Position numbers and translations under genes: made by a program. Below the pieces are notes generated by a model. That model saw only the letters and a list, made by a program, of their open reading frames with translations, did no database searches and had not been told where the DNA came from. From contig CM031858.1 of assembly GCA_018697195.1 (NCBI GenBank), forward strand, positions 131,329,241-131,393,240: DNA of 64,000 bases, read 5' to 3'. This stretch comes from Certhia americana. Taxonomy: Eukaryota > Chordata > Aves > Passeriformes > Certhiidae. This document shows positions 27,501 through 42,114 of this stretch, piece by piece. Positions within the stretch are counted from its first letter, which is position 1; each line of letters opens with the position of its first letter.

Positions 27501-30500
27501 GGCATAATGGACTTTCATGAGATGTTTGACTTCGCAGCATGATGCTCAGAGCAACAATAAAGCACTAGATCAATACAGGATGTATCACATGGATTAGGAG
27601 AGGTTAGCTGGCAGACTGCAAAGGGTTGTGGTCAAGCCGACCATCTGCCAGGGAGTTTCTATTTTGAGCAGAGGAAGGTCTCCAGGAATCAGCAGTAGAT
27701 TTTGTGCTCCTCCTGACTTCCATTAATAATGCTGGACCCCAAGAGGCACTTCACAAAAGCTGATGTCAGCCAGGGGAGAGCTTCTCCAGGCTCATTGTCT
27801 AGAGGGATTGAGTGCTATGGTGGGAGGTTGTGAGCAGGAGTATTATCTGGCTGTTCTGCATCATCCTCTGGAAGACCCTACCCTTCATTGCCCAGAGTGA
27901 GCACATCCCTGCATTTCCCAGTGGCAGTACTTGTGACATTTCCCAGCAAATTCATTTCTGATAAAACCTGTGGCTGACACTGAGCTAGACTGCCTGAGAA
28001 CTTGAGTTCAGCCACTAATGTGTGCCACACAGATAAATGCAAAGAAATGTAAAAGCATGAGCAATACAGATGAGCACAGGGTTTGACATCTGTGCTCAGG
28101 ATGCAGTGACCCTGTAAGCAGCCTAAGGATTTAAGTGCCAAAACTAGAGTCCCTAGGTTGTTTTGCTGTTTGCAGAAATTGCTCTTGGGATTTGTGGAGA
28201 GAAAAAAGAGCAATTAATAGTAAGGGAGAGGAGACCAATGCTTAAAAGTCAGAGAGCACACAGAAAAGTTCCTAAAAGAACAATATAAAATCTGGATATA
28301 TTGTAGTATGATGAGAGACAATCAGCTTTTCATGCTTCATTTACTGAGAAAGAAGACCAAGAGGTAATGCCATTAGAGGTTTCATATGCAAAATAATGAG
28401 GTATTAAAAAGCTGTTTAAATTAGATCTAAGGCATAATGCTAATGAGCAGATGGAAGCTAGTCTAAGGTAAGTTCATTTAGAAACAAGGATTAGTTTGTA
28501 TGTTACCATTTGTATTGGAGATTAGGGATGGGGAAAAACTACCAAGAGCTGTGATGAATTTTGAACAGTTAATGTCACCTGTTCAAAAAAGTTTTGAAGC
28601 TGTTCTGCATCTGCTTTGAAGCTGATTATGCTTCCTGTGTCTTAGTGTGGTCCCAAGCAAAAATGGTTCAACTGTAACCCCTTGTCCCTTTACCTGGAAG
28701 GGCTGAATCTGTTGGCATAAGGTTTTTACACTTAGTTCAGAGTAAATACACTCTGTCTGAGTGGGCTGAAACAAAGGGGAGATGTGAAAGGCACATCCAT
28801 AGTTATCAGATACTCAGATATGGGATAAGGTGAAAATCAATTGCACCATAAATGCAGTGCCATATGGATGTGATCCCTCCTGATGGCTTGCAAATAAGCC
28901 CTAAGGTTGTCTTGCCTTCAGCCCCTTTGCAGTGGTCTGCTAGGGTAGGCAGGAAACAAGGACTGTGTTTCTCCCTGGCATTTTTACAGTTTCTGTTCCA
29001 ATAAAACGGCTTTGCACTTGGGAAATTGTGTTTAGGGGGCCTAGCTCCTTATGGTAAATGAAAAATCCCAACTGTTCTTCAAATCCATTATTGAATATGT
29101 GGAGAAAGCTGTGCATTTGGTAACAGAATACATTTGGCAATCTCAGAAGGACTTCTTATTTGCTCTAAGGTGAGGAAAACCCTATTTTTTTAACCGTTTC
29201 TACTTCACTATTATCTGGTATCATTAAATAGTTACTTTGGTACACATCTGCCAGACTTCAGTCTGTCAGGGATGAGTTACAGCTACTGTGAAACTCTCCA
29301 TGTACTTTTAGCAAGATGATGAGTGCATGTCAATAAGCTGGTCAGGGCCATAGCTGAAAATGTTGCAATTGTGTTCACAAGGTGTTTGGTAACATCAGTC
29401 TATACCAGCTTCTTCTTTCCTAGGAATAGTGTCTTTGGAAACTTACTGTTTCCTTTTTGTACCCAGCTGAGCTCAGGTGTGCTACTTAATTGCCATAGAT
29501 TGCAAGAGCATCTTAGTGTGAAGGGTCATGTAAAATGAGTAAATGTTACAAGTTTTGCATTTAGTAAGTTTTATGGTGATCATGTGATCAAAGTTTCTAA
29601 GAGTTACACTAGATAGCTTGGTCATTATCATTGTCATTTAAAAACCAAAAACTTTCACATCCGGCAAATCCAACAATATATGTAAAATAAAAATCATTTT
29701 AGTTCTTGGTCTAAGCAGAGGTCCAAAGCAGTTTGACCTAAAGCGCATTTCTTTCATTTAGCCCCACTAAATCTTTGATATATAGGCATTTTAAAGCCTT
29801 CAAATGAAACACTTCATCTTCTGTCATCATAACAGCATATGAAATGGATGGAAGCAGAGGTGCAGAACAGGCTGGTCTGCAACCGAGTTATGCAAACTTT
29901 TTTCTAATCAAAGTGCAGGACTATGACAGTTCATCTAAACAAAATTTCGAAGTATATTAAGTAGCTGTACTGTGGGACTGCCTGCAATGCTGCTGCCTAA
30001 CAATTCAGGTGGTATCAGTCATGCTTTTAAATCCATGGAGAAATGCCTAGAGAACATAAAAGAGATTAACCTAAAGAAATTTTTCCTATAAACTGAAACT
30101 TAAAACTGAAATATCCTTTCTGACATTTTTAATGCAATTTTATAATTCCAAAGAAGTACCACTAACTTCATAGCAGAGCTTTACAAATTCTACAGACACA
30201 TTGCTGCTTGCTTTCAGTTTTGTAAGATTTTGATACTTGAAGGATTGTAACTTGGAATGACAATCCACACTGTATTTTAAAGTGGATTTTTTTGTGGTCC
30301 AAGGGGAAGGAAGACATGAAAGGTTATGCAAGCAAGCTGAGGGAATGAGAAATGGCCTTAGTCTTTCTCATTTTATTCTCCTTGTGCATTTGTACGATAC
30401 CAATGCAGTAGAAATGTATTTTCCATGCCCATTTTAGAGTCTTTTTAAGTTTCTAATAGGGCTTTGGTATGAATAAGCAATAATTTAATTAGAAGTGTAT

Positions 30501-33500
30501 CACATATATTATTATACACACAGCCCTCTCCATTGTCTGTGACAAGGTTATAAATGACACTTTAATTATGACTTTAGCATGCCAGTGCAACACCATTACA
30601 ACTACTTTTTGTTTGTATAGAAAATTTCATCATGTTCTGCTCCAAAATCACTCCTGTATTTCCAGTGACAGGCTTGATTTTTCCCACACAGATGTATTTC
30701 AGTCTCATCTTCATCAAACCTTGCACAACATTTGACACTAATCTTTTTCCAGAAGTTGCAGCACTGAGCCGGGTGCCTGGAACCTTCCCTGCAGCAGGAT
30801 TTCGGCTACTGGTCTTCCCACAGGAGAGCAAACTCCAAAGACAGGAGCAGAATTTTTTGTCCCACCTCTTGTGTCCACATCAATATTTAAGTTCATCATT
30901 GCAGTCAGTGAAGGCCAGTGGTTTGATTCATCTGAACCACTCTTGGTACCTGTTTTTTGTGGGAATTGATGAGATTTTGGAAACAGTTGCAGCCATGGGA
31001 TGGGACCCCAAGGGCTGCCTAATGGCACCAGTTCCATGATGGTCCCTGTCCAGGGTGAAACTGGAGCCAGTTGAGATGCTTCCTACCATCTTTCCTGTTT
31101 CTTTGGCAAAGTTGCAGGTTTTATAAATTGGTTTTCCTACAGCACTGAAGGGGTTTGTAGTTGTGACTTAAGATCAGACTGTTCATAGGCTGGCCCAGCC
31201 CAGTTAGCAAGAAAAGACAAAGGGGTTTCTTCCATGCTGACCCTATGCTCCTGGGCTGCTATCCATCAGAGAACCAAAAGCTGTCTCCCACACAGGAAGC
31301 CAAGAAGTTCTAGAAGGGTCTGACTTCAGTTTTCACACCCTGCACCAAGGTCTCCAGGCACCTGTGCATGGGGGTGACCATGACATGAGTGTAGCACCCA
31401 CCCTTGCTGGGGCTGTTTATATCTCTCATCTGTACAGGACAGAGACTCAGACAGTTGAGCCTGAAGGGGACAAACCACAGTATTTGTTCCTCATATGCTT
31501 CCCTGGCTTTGCTGAAATATTTGCTGAAACACTGGTGCTGATATTAGGGAAGGCCAGGCACTGCTGAACAGCACATCCTGTACCAGACTTGGCCAGGGTT
31601 CATGGCTCCAGCAGATGTTTCTGCTTTTCAAGGAAGTGGGTACTTTCTTGGTCATTTGCCTTGCCCTCCTCTTGCCCTCATGCAAATCCCTTTTGAGCTG
31701 AAGTCTAGAAACAGCCCATTAGATTATGGCTGAAAACACAGCATGCAGTCCAGTCTTTGATCAGTGACTGGTTCCCCAAAGCCAGGTTCTTCTTTGCAGA
31801 GCCAAGGTCTTGACAGGAATTTTTTATTACATTCATGAACTATTTTGAATATTTTTTTAATGGTAGATCAGTACTGAAAAAATCATTTGGGTACAGATTT
31901 ACTGTAACTCTCCTTGACTTACTGACTTGCTGGACTTCCTAACTTAGGATGTCCCTCCTGCAAGCAGGAGGGCACGTTGGGGCATTAATACTTAAATTTT
32001 ATGCATATAAAGTTTTTGTTGAATTTTTCAGGGCATTGTTTCTTGACATATGCTCTTGCTTTCTTGGTCTCTGGGTGACTGCATCCACTATATTTAGAAT
32101 AACTTTCTGTGGGGAAAAAAAAAAGGCAGTGACTTACTGAATTATAGCAAGCTAGTTCCCTACAAAAGCTGTACCTCGACAAAGAAAATAACATGATAAA
32201 AACTTCAGCCATGGAATTCAGTACAGGAACAGAAACATTGCTGTCAAGAAGTGGAAAATGTGCTTATGTAACATTTATCTGCAAATGGTTACAGCTGCTG
32301 TTGATGTTAAGCACTCTGAACAGTTCATGGAAGCGCTAAATAAAGAGCTATTTTCAGTAGCAGCTGTCCAAAAAAAAGATAATTTCCTGATGCACTGGGC
32401 TGAGTGCTGGAATAAGGGTTGTTAAGGGGTTACTCTGGATTTACACCATCTTTGCCAAGAATACAGTTATAGCTCGGTCTAGTTAATTGTCCTGACAAGG
32501 ATGCAGAGCTGGCCTGATTAAGTAATTAGACCTGTAAGGGAAAAAGAGAGTTGTGTGGAAGGAACTATTGCATTCAGATATAATGAGCTACTGTTGCACT
32601 TGAGCTATCTTTTGTGGAGAACACAGCTCTGTCTGAACAATGGTTTATTCTAACTGAAACAGGAACTTGTGTCTTGCAGTATTTCAGAACTATTTGGAAC
32701 ATTCATTTTAAAGGGCGTGGAGTTTTTAAGCAATAAAAAATGCAGTGCAACATTTTTAGGGGCTGTTTTTCAGTTGTTGGTTGTAAAGTGTTTCACAGCT
32801 GTAAATCACTAGAGCCTGTGCTAAGCAGGAAGATTCATTTTGTCACCTCTATTTTATGTATGCAGTAACAGAAAGGCTTGGGACACCTTTCCACATTCCA
32901 ACTTGAAATCATGAGGTGGCTCCCCTGTAGGACCTGTGACTCCATGAGACACACGCTTAGCAGCACTAACAAGTGCTCCTAGAGAAGTAGTCCAAAGGTA
33001 GCCAAAATAAGATGGAGCAGAATAGACTTGATGTATTTTGAAATGTCATAAAATATTAGGTGAAAGGATTGTGTTGTCCAGTTTTTCCTGCTTTGACTTT
33101 CTGGAAGGAGCTGCCACTGTTCTTTGGCAACCAGTGCCAATGTAATGGTTACTCAGTTAGTAGGAGATTTGCTTGCCATTTCCCACGGTGTGCTGCAAAG
33201 CTCTCAGACTTCTGCTTGTTTGTGTCAGATACAAACCCAGTATGCATTGAGGAAGAGAGAGTCCACACCACATCCAAAGCAAAAAGCAAATCCCTCAGCC
33301 CTCCAGGGAACCTTTGGCAGCTGAGTGTTCATAATGCCTGTTGTAGCCACACTTACTGAAACTGGTTGTTGGTGGGAAGAGCTCCCAATTTAGTAGATCA
33401 CAGAAAGCTTTGTAAGCTGTTAATTGTAGAATACACCTAGTTGAATGGCTCTTGAATGACTTGTGAGATTGACTCACAGTGTTTTGCTTATTTTTGCTTA

Positions 33501-36500
33501 TGCAGCCCAACAATTTTCCCTACAAGGAAGAGATTATGTCTGTGAACCCTACGTGTCTGGTTGTGATTATCCTCCTGTTCATAAGTATCATTTTGGCTTT
33601 TAAGGTAAGTGCAGTATTGTGTATAAAGTCTACTTCTGGTCATGGGTGGAATGTCCCTTGCTCAGAGGTCTGTCTTTAGAAGAGTTCTGGGTAACTACAC
33701 CCCCAGCAGCCTAATACCTATATAAAATAGGGTTGTAGACATCATGAAAAAATTGTGAAAAAAACTCATAGACAAACACAAGAACATATAGTCCACAATG
33801 GGGAAGTGTGATGCTTGTAGGAGTAACTGATGACTTATGAATTCTTTATCTAATGAACAAGGGGGAGCTTCTTGATAGAGACTTCTTGTTTTTTCAGAAT
33901 ATGCTTGGCAATGTGTGTCGTGAAAAACTTTTAAACCACCTAAGATATGTAGAGAGAAAAGACAATCTCACTGACTGTAGCTAGGGAATAGGAAATAAGG
34001 ATAAATTATCACTTTCCAGCACTGTCACCCATGCAGTTTGGTGCATTCATAAGAGATCTGGGAAGGGGAGGGGATTCTAACAACATTTTTTTGCAATGTC
34101 ACTCAAAATAGGGAACAAAATTAACCAAGAAATCTTGGCAGAAGGATCTCATGGGATGGACTGACTGAACAAGGAAATTATAGAGAAACTCAGTGGTGCA
34201 AAATTCTAGGTAGTGGGTACTGAGGAAGTACACTTTTGTTTCACAAACACTGCAGTGGACTCTGAAGTAAGCATGACTGCCTACAAAAGCCGTCTTGTAG
34301 GCAGTCTGTTACCGTCTAGTCTGTAGTCTTATCTGTTACAGATAAGATCTGTGAAAATATTAGCCTAGCTCATTTCTGGTCAGACAAGTAAATCAAATGC
34401 TAAGAATATTAAGGACAGAATAGAAAAACCCAAAATATAAATAGTATAATTTTTTTGCCAGTTTTGATGCCCTCTGCCTCTGGAAGCATAACTCTCCTTC
34501 TCGCCCTGCCTCAGAACTTTGTAGAGCAGGTAAATAAATCCAAGCAGTCTCTCCAGGGAGGAGCATCATAAAGAACTGTCAGACCAGGCAACAGAAGGGC
34601 ATAGGGAATGAGAATTTATATGCTGGTATGCAAACCTGGTGCGTGAGAGGGCTGGAGGTAGCAGGTATCAGGCAAAGGGGAGATGTAGCATCAACCTGAG
34701 CAGCCGGAAAGGGCTCATGTGAAACCACCACATCCAGACTGACTGTCCAGTGCAGCAGCCCCCACCTGCTGTGAGTCAGAAGTTCAAAAGGAGCTCAGAG
34801 CAAGATCAGATAAATTAATGTAGGAAAAACAACCACCTGTGGCTCCAACTAGTACCCTGAGCATTGCACCGCTTGTAAAATATGCCTTTGTGTTTGCGCT
34901 TTTCTTTACCCTTCTGCAAGTATCTTACAGCACAGTGCTGCTGGTTTTGTATTTCTTGTGTAGGACTTTATTTCAGATTAGTCTTGCTCTTTCTGCAAAG
35001 CAATTTTTCATTAGATTAGAGAAGTCCCAAAGAGTCACAGTGTCATCAAAGATGTTGCTTCCACACAATGCATTTGACAACATATATAGAGAATGTTACT
35101 GTGGCAAAAGAGGTAGATTAGATCATTGAAGCTACTTCAAAGCTGGGGAAAGAAACCCAACATATAGGGTGTATTAAAGTGTTGTTGGAAGCTGTACTCA
35201 CTTTTCTTCTGTGATTTAACAATAGAGTTTAGCCTTCTGGCCTTGTATATTCACAACTATACAGCTGACTTTATTTGCACTTCTAAGAAATATGTGTGAA
35301 TTTAATAAATCCATAGATTTTTCAGGTTCCACATGGAATGTGTTCTAAAAAATTTCTCTGATGCAACCAACAGCTTGTTTTTACCCCACATGGGTCTGAT
35401 ATTTCATTGACTAAGTATGTCAAGAAAGCTTCAGGCTTATTAAAAAAAAGGCAACTAAAATTGGGATGGCAAAAATGCTTACTAGAGGCACAAGAAATCT
35501 AAGAAATTAATAGTTCCAAAGACATTTTGTTTTTAAGTGGTATAACATATTTTTCCAAGAGTATATGTGGCTCATATAATGCTCATTCTAGCAACATATT
35601 ATCATATAAATGAGTCACAAAAAATGTGACTCACACAAAACACATGCTAAATTCCAGTTAGTATTTTCATTTGAATTTCTTGTGTTTCCAGAAGAGCTGC
35701 TATGCAGATTGACAGAATCTGCTCCATCAAATGAAATCTTAACACACACAGATGCATCACATTTTATCTCTGATAGACTTAACAGATGGTACCACATTTA
35801 TATATTGAAACAGGAAAAGTACTGTGTATAAAAAAATACGTCTCCTCTCCCTCTGGAGTTCAACTAGAAATAGGGAGAGGAACCAAAACATTGTGACCTA
35901 GGAAAAGCTACAGTAGGAGAAGCTGCATTCAACTGGAGGGAAATACGAAACAGAATCACCTAATGCCTCAGAAATATTTGGTATTATGACACTTCTGTTT
36001 TGGGTGAAGCTACATGGATAGGAGAACACTACTGAGCAGAAAACAAGACTGTGTAGTATTAGATGCTGGGTTTGTGTTTTGCAGTCATGGGTCTGTGAAA
36101 AAGGAAGGGAAACAAAAGAGGGTGGTAAGAAAGCAAGCCAGCTAACCACATACAAGCACTTGTCTTTTTAGTCCTTATCATTTACTTGCATCTGAAGCAC
36201 CTAATGGGAATTTCAGGTGGTTTCACACAGAACACCTTTCAGAATAGATCAAAATATGTTATTCCATTCTCTGTCTAAAAACTGAATTGAGTTGCATACC
36301 ATGAAACATAGATGTTCCCTATCTGGCTGAGGAAGGACATCCATCAGCACAAATGTATTTATATACATGTACACGGGGCTTCAAATTGCATATAGCCAAC
36401 TCAGTGACTTTTGAATTTGCCACTGGCTTGGAGAAGAGGGCCTTGGTTTCCTCCAGCCAACCCCAGCCTCTGAGACAGAACAACTGAGGCTTCAACCTCT

Positions 36501-39500
36501 CCATCATGGGGAAACTCCTTAGTTCCAAATGAGCTCAGATGAGTGAAAACACAACCAGATGAAACCTTTTCCCCAGGCTGCCCCAACCACTCTGCAGCTT
36601 CAGAGTAAGACCTCTTCCTTGGCCTTTCTGAAAAGTAGGTAGGAAGAGGTAGCTGCCAGTGGGGCAGCCAAAAGGTATTCCAGTTCAGGGAGACAGGCTG
36701 GTCTTCAGCAAACTGAATATTTGCTCTGTTCTTCATAATATAAGTGCATGCAAAAGATATTGAGTCTGGAGATGAGACCACTCTGAATGTCCTGGTGTCC
36801 TCAGAAGATGGGAAAGGACAAGAATGAAGTTCTGTGTTCACCTTGAGAGATTTGGTATCTCAGCCCAAAGGCATTCTTCCTGGCAGGGGGAGTCGTGACC
36901 TGCAATACATCACCTGGCATCTGCTACCTTCCTGCTGGGCTGATGGAGCAGCAGTTGGGACCATGAGCCCCAACAGCCAAGCTCTGGTCTCCACTCCCAT
37001 GAATGGCCAGTACTTAGCCATGAGGTTGCCACCTGTCCCACAAAAGCCTAGGACAAGTCCTAGCACTGATGATGACAGGATACTTATGTGAGAAGCATCT
37101 CTAAAACAGGAGTCAATTGCTTTAAATTGCATACCTCAGTGTGTGTGAGCTGATGTTCTGGCCCCTGTAAGGTACCATATAAAATGTTGCAGACTAGTGG
37201 TTTGGTTTAATATTATTAATTCTTTCCAATTGCAGCATTTCTTTCAGTTCTAAGCAGTTGTTTTTATACGGCCTTTTTATACTTGCAAGATACAAATTCT
37301 AGTGTGCCGAGAAGGTGCAGATTTTATCAGCACAGCAACTCATTGTTTCTCTTTCTGTGACATCAACATGAGAAATACATGCAGTCAACTTGGCTGCCAT
37401 TAGCATCCCTTGGAAGTCTTCATGTAAATTTCAGTTTCTGCAGAAATCTTTATCTCATTTTCACCAGTTACTGAAGCCCATCCCAGCTCTGTAGACAGAA
37501 AATTCAAAGCAGCTGAGGAGTTAAATGGGATTCAGTTCAGGCAGCTTCTAACCTGAGGGGGCTCTGTTGGGTCTGTGGTGTTCAGCCTGCACTTGCTGCC
37601 AGTGAGGGGCTGCCCAGGGGGCTGCTGTGACCCAGATCAGCACAGACTTTCCCTTGCTGTGTTACAAGAAGCAGCACTAATTTCCACAGTGATGCTGGTC
37701 AGTCTTCTGGTTAGGCATCTGATGAGCAGTTCATTACTGCTGTTATGCAACTTAACAGGTGGGTCTGCAACAGCAAGAGTCAGGGTGACAAAGTTTTGTG
37801 GGTTTCAGATCCCTAGGGCCTCAAGTAATTTCCCACCATCCAAAGGGGAAGACTGAAAGCTGGTTGGAAGTAGGCACAGTGCCTGTTTCCACGTTCAGCC
37901 TTCTTACACACCTGTCCTTTCTTATGGTGGTTTCTTTTCTCCAAAAGGTGTCTGTCACCAGTCTATGCTGTGGTAGGTAGGAGATCATGAGATAAGGGTG
38001 TGTTAGGCCAAAGGAGTTCAGGCCTTTTATCTAGGGCCAATTTCAAATGTGAACATTAGTCTCCTGAGATAAGATCAAAATATTTATATACTGTGTGTCC
38101 AGCCACACATTTTAAATCAATATTTGAAACCTCAGCCAAGTCTTTCAGGAAAGAAAATTGGTAACTAAATCAGGAGCCCCATTTAACAGTGCAGCAGTAT
38201 TGGTAGAAAATAATTATTAGGAATTAGCCTAAATAAAGTTACAGGTTGAGGAAAAAGAGTTTCTGTGAATCATGATTTGCAGGCCAGCAGCACACATCCA
38301 AAGTTGTGGACAAGGACATGCTCTGAGCTGCTGCCACTCTCCAGCCTGTGTTGGTCAGTGTCTTGGGGCCAATTCCTTGGTGTGTGCTGGCTGATGACCT
38401 CCTTAATTCAAGGAACAGACCTCACCACTGAGAAACAGCCTGTGCATGCAGGAGCAGGGCTGATTAGAGGTAGGGTTCAGAGCTGGGAAAGCCATAGAGG
38501 TTCATTGGGAGTTAAGTGTGTTCACCACATGGAATGGGAGCATTAAAAAATAAATCTCCCACTAGCTTCTCCCAGATAGGATTGTATTACCCAAAATAGG
38601 GCTTCCCTCACTTTGGATTTTGACAGAAGGAGTATAGAAATTGTTTTGCAAATAGGTAGGCTTAATGCAAAGGGTTTCTTATAAAGACAGGCTGTGTCCC
38701 CACAGAAGTGTACTATATTCAGTATATGTTCTGGCTCCTATGCCTTTCCCAGGCTATAGTATCTGAGCATTGAAAGCTACGGAACTACTCATTACCACTT
38801 AAAATTAACAATGATACTTTACTTAATTCTGGAAAAGATGAAATTCTCCATGTATGCACCTTTACCTATTTTAGTAGCCTGGGGTAGGTTTGCACAGCCC
38901 ACAGCTTGGTCTGTAGAGCCTGTCTAATCTTCCCTTGGAACTTAGCTCACTCCAGTAGACTTTTGCTCTCCCCATTTGATGGCTGAAATTATTGTTAAAG
39001 TCTGCAACAGCTGCAAGTCAATCCAGAGTCTCTAAGGTGCTGTGAAAAAAGAGGAAGCAAATTTACCATATTTTAGCCAGTTCAGCCCTGGTGGAAAAAA
39101 AACTTTCTGATCTGCAAGCAAGCCATCAGTAAGTCACGTGGCATCCTGAAAAACACAGCTCGTGTGTGTTAGCTCTGGAGACAGAGGAAGCACAGGGTAG
39201 CTCAAAGGGATAAGAGGCTTTTGGAAGGCCATCAGTGCAAGTGAGTCACAAAAGTATGACTCACTCAACGAGACACACATGCAAATTCTGTGCAGGCAAT
39301 TTAATCTGCGTGTGTTAGGTTTGTGGAAGAATTGCTGTACAGACCTTCTAAGTAAAAATATGAGCTAGGCACTATCAAAACACAAAGTTCTCCTCATCAC
39401 CGTCATATGGGATTACATGGGTGTCTTGGTTTGAAAGAAAACAAAAGGAAAAACCCTAACCTCCAGCAAAGGGAAGTAGAAAGTTCCAGAGAGAACTGCT

Positions 39501-42082
39501 TTAACCCTGACAGCTGTATTACTGACATCCTGTGGATCTGTCTCCAGCTCCTCCACATCTTCCTGCCTCTTATCTCCTTCCAGTCACTTTGCTCATCTCT
39601 GCTGCCCAAACTGGAATCTCTCCTGCTTGTGAAGGAGGTGGTGGCTGTGAGCATTTTTGCCTAACCAGTTAAAAAAGTGGAGACAACTAGTTGTTTGACA
39701 GGAAGCAGCACCACCCAGGCTCCAAGAACAAAAGCAGTGAAGTTTATGATCTTGCAGTAGATTTATTCCTGCCATTACAGGGTTTTTTGTTTTACACTGG
39801 CAAAAAACTCCCGTATTTTTAATAATATTTAAAATGTCAGAAATAACTTCAGATGTCAATGAAAGCTTCTACTTTGGCAATTTTCTCTCATCAGGCAAGA
39901 ATATCAAGACCCCAGACTATTCCAGTCACATGGAATACATTGACTTAATAAGCCCCCTTCATACATTGAAAGCCACAGTAAGGTCTCCCCAGAACCTCCT
40001 CAATTCTAAAGAACCCCACTTCTATTCGTATGAGCAATGACATTGGACTGCTCACAGAGCCCCCAGACATCCTCACACTCATTGCAACCAGGGAAGTGAT
40101 TGTCCCATGCTTCTGTCATGCTGATGTTCATATTTATAAAGAATGGAAATGCTCTATCAGAAAAAATTCCATGGTTTATTTTCTAGACTGATTAATATCT
40201 CCCTTTTCTTTGCAGGGTTACTTGATAAGCTGTGTGTGGAACTGTTACCGATACATCAATGGCAGAAACAACTCGGATGTGTTGGTGTACATTACCACCA
40301 ACGACACCGCGGTAAGGATGTTAGGTGGCAAACATTTTTGTCTCATATTATGCATTTAAAGGCTTTATTTTATATTTCTGACTCTTTAACTGCCTTAATT
40401 CCTTTGCAGTCCTCATCTGTTGGTGATGTTTGGATTTGAAACTTAAGGGACTGGTGTGCAATGATTGCAAATACATCTATTTGTAAATTAAATAGATTTA
40501 TACATCTGTTGCTAAAATGCTGGTTTTATTTTATACATTTTATCTGTTAAAGAATCTGTGTTAATCATAAACTACAGTTTTTCTTGTGGCCCCAGGAATG
40601 ACCCCCAGTTCTGAGCTCTCCAGCTGTGTGATGATCTGGACAGTGGAGGGATTGATTAGGACTCAAGGATGCCATGGTCAACACCTGCTGTGAAATTTTG
40701 ATTTTTCCACAGAAACTGATTTAGGACACTTAACATCTGGTGTAGTGCTTTACAAACTCGCAGAGAGGAGCTAAAAGGCAACAAAAGTTCAGTGATTTGT
40801 TTCCCAGTGCATGATGGGGTTTATATGGTAAGGAGACTAAATGAAACAAAGATTGACATGAAAGAAATTAATAAACAGATTTTAACCTCAAAGAACAGAA
40901 GGCATATCACTTTATAGTAGTTTAGGCAGAACATGATTGCTAAGCAATGTCTCACTTTTTGCAGAAGGTACTGGAGGAATACAGGAAGAAAGGGTCTCTG
41001 GAAAAGAGCCAGTTCTGTCTGCAGTGGTATTGCCATGGAGCTGCTCAGTTCCACCCAAACTACACACGGAGGGCTCTGTGCCAGATCAGCCCCTGGGGTC
41101 ACCCATGGGCTTATGTAACAAGGGTCTTTACACCATTTACATAACAGAACAAGAGCAGCATGGACTGGGTCCTTTGGATCATCTGTGTAAAGTCCCAGGA
41201 TTGCCTCTCCTCAGGTTTTCCTGATTGTGGGTGGTCTCTATGCACTGAGGTGTTAGACTGTCAACTATAATCCTTTGGAATGAGTGATTCCCGTACAGCC
41301 ACAAGGGCTTAGAAAACCATCACTACTTTTACATGAAAGATGTAACTCTTACACAGTTATTTGTCTTCTATACCTGAAGCTTGAAGAAAAACATAAGAAG
41401 TTTTACAGACCATGATCACAGCTGGCAGCCAGGACATTTAAGTATAAAAACATGGATTTATTGAGAGTTAAGAAGTATTACTACTTTCTTTACTGGAATC
41501 TACTTTGAATAAAGCCAGGAATTTTATGTGAAATGATTTTGATAGCTCTTTGTTCAGCCTGTAGGTACTTGTAACTCAGCTTCAAACCTTGTTAACTCTA
41601 CGACCCACAGAGCCAGCAGGATCAGCAGTGGGGGAGAGTGTCACCTAGATTATCTGGAAAACTAAACTTACTTTTTAAAAGTTACATTAAAACCACTGGC
41701 TTCACTGCTGCCTTCATAAAACAAAAGACTTTTTTAGAGATGCCTTGCTAGCAAAGCTCTTCTCAGTACTTTTGTATTTGGTAATTACCAAATGTTTCTA
41801 TGAGAAACGAGAACTTTTATCCCATTCACAGCCTGGATTTTGAATTATTTATTGGAGATGGAGGCAAGCTTCATTCAAACCCATGTCTGACTACTTCTTT
41901 CTAGTCAGGGTGAGTGCCTTCAACCTTATGTGACACAATCCATATCCATCTCTTTCACATCCATCCCAGACAACTCCGTGGGCACCCACCAGTAAAGTGC
42001 ACTCAGTGTTGTGATGGAGGAGCTGATGTGCTCATGAGCAGCCCCTTCCTTCCTTCCTTCCTTCCTTCCTGCCTTCCTGCCT

Positions 42083-42114
<32 letters not shown>

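Larger units (their letters stand above)
33605..40215 (+). other. LAPTM4B: LAPTM4B intron 5
   Basis: The 6.6-kb phase-0 intron runs from GTAAGT to a CCCTTTTCTTTGCAG acceptor. It contains the hairpin at 34275-34306, the palindromic GATA pair at 34328-34346, two related blocks at 35611 and 39242, a CLEAR-like E-box at 39133, and a possible LTR fragment from 39422. A short CR1-like match near 39980 was too weak to call. I see nothing assignable in 35900-39100. Confidence 0.9.

Noticed and set aside
39978..40025. CR1-like stretch (AAGGTCTCCCCAGAACCTCC)
   Set aside because: The match to CR1 covers only about 40 bases and stops, so it was not called.
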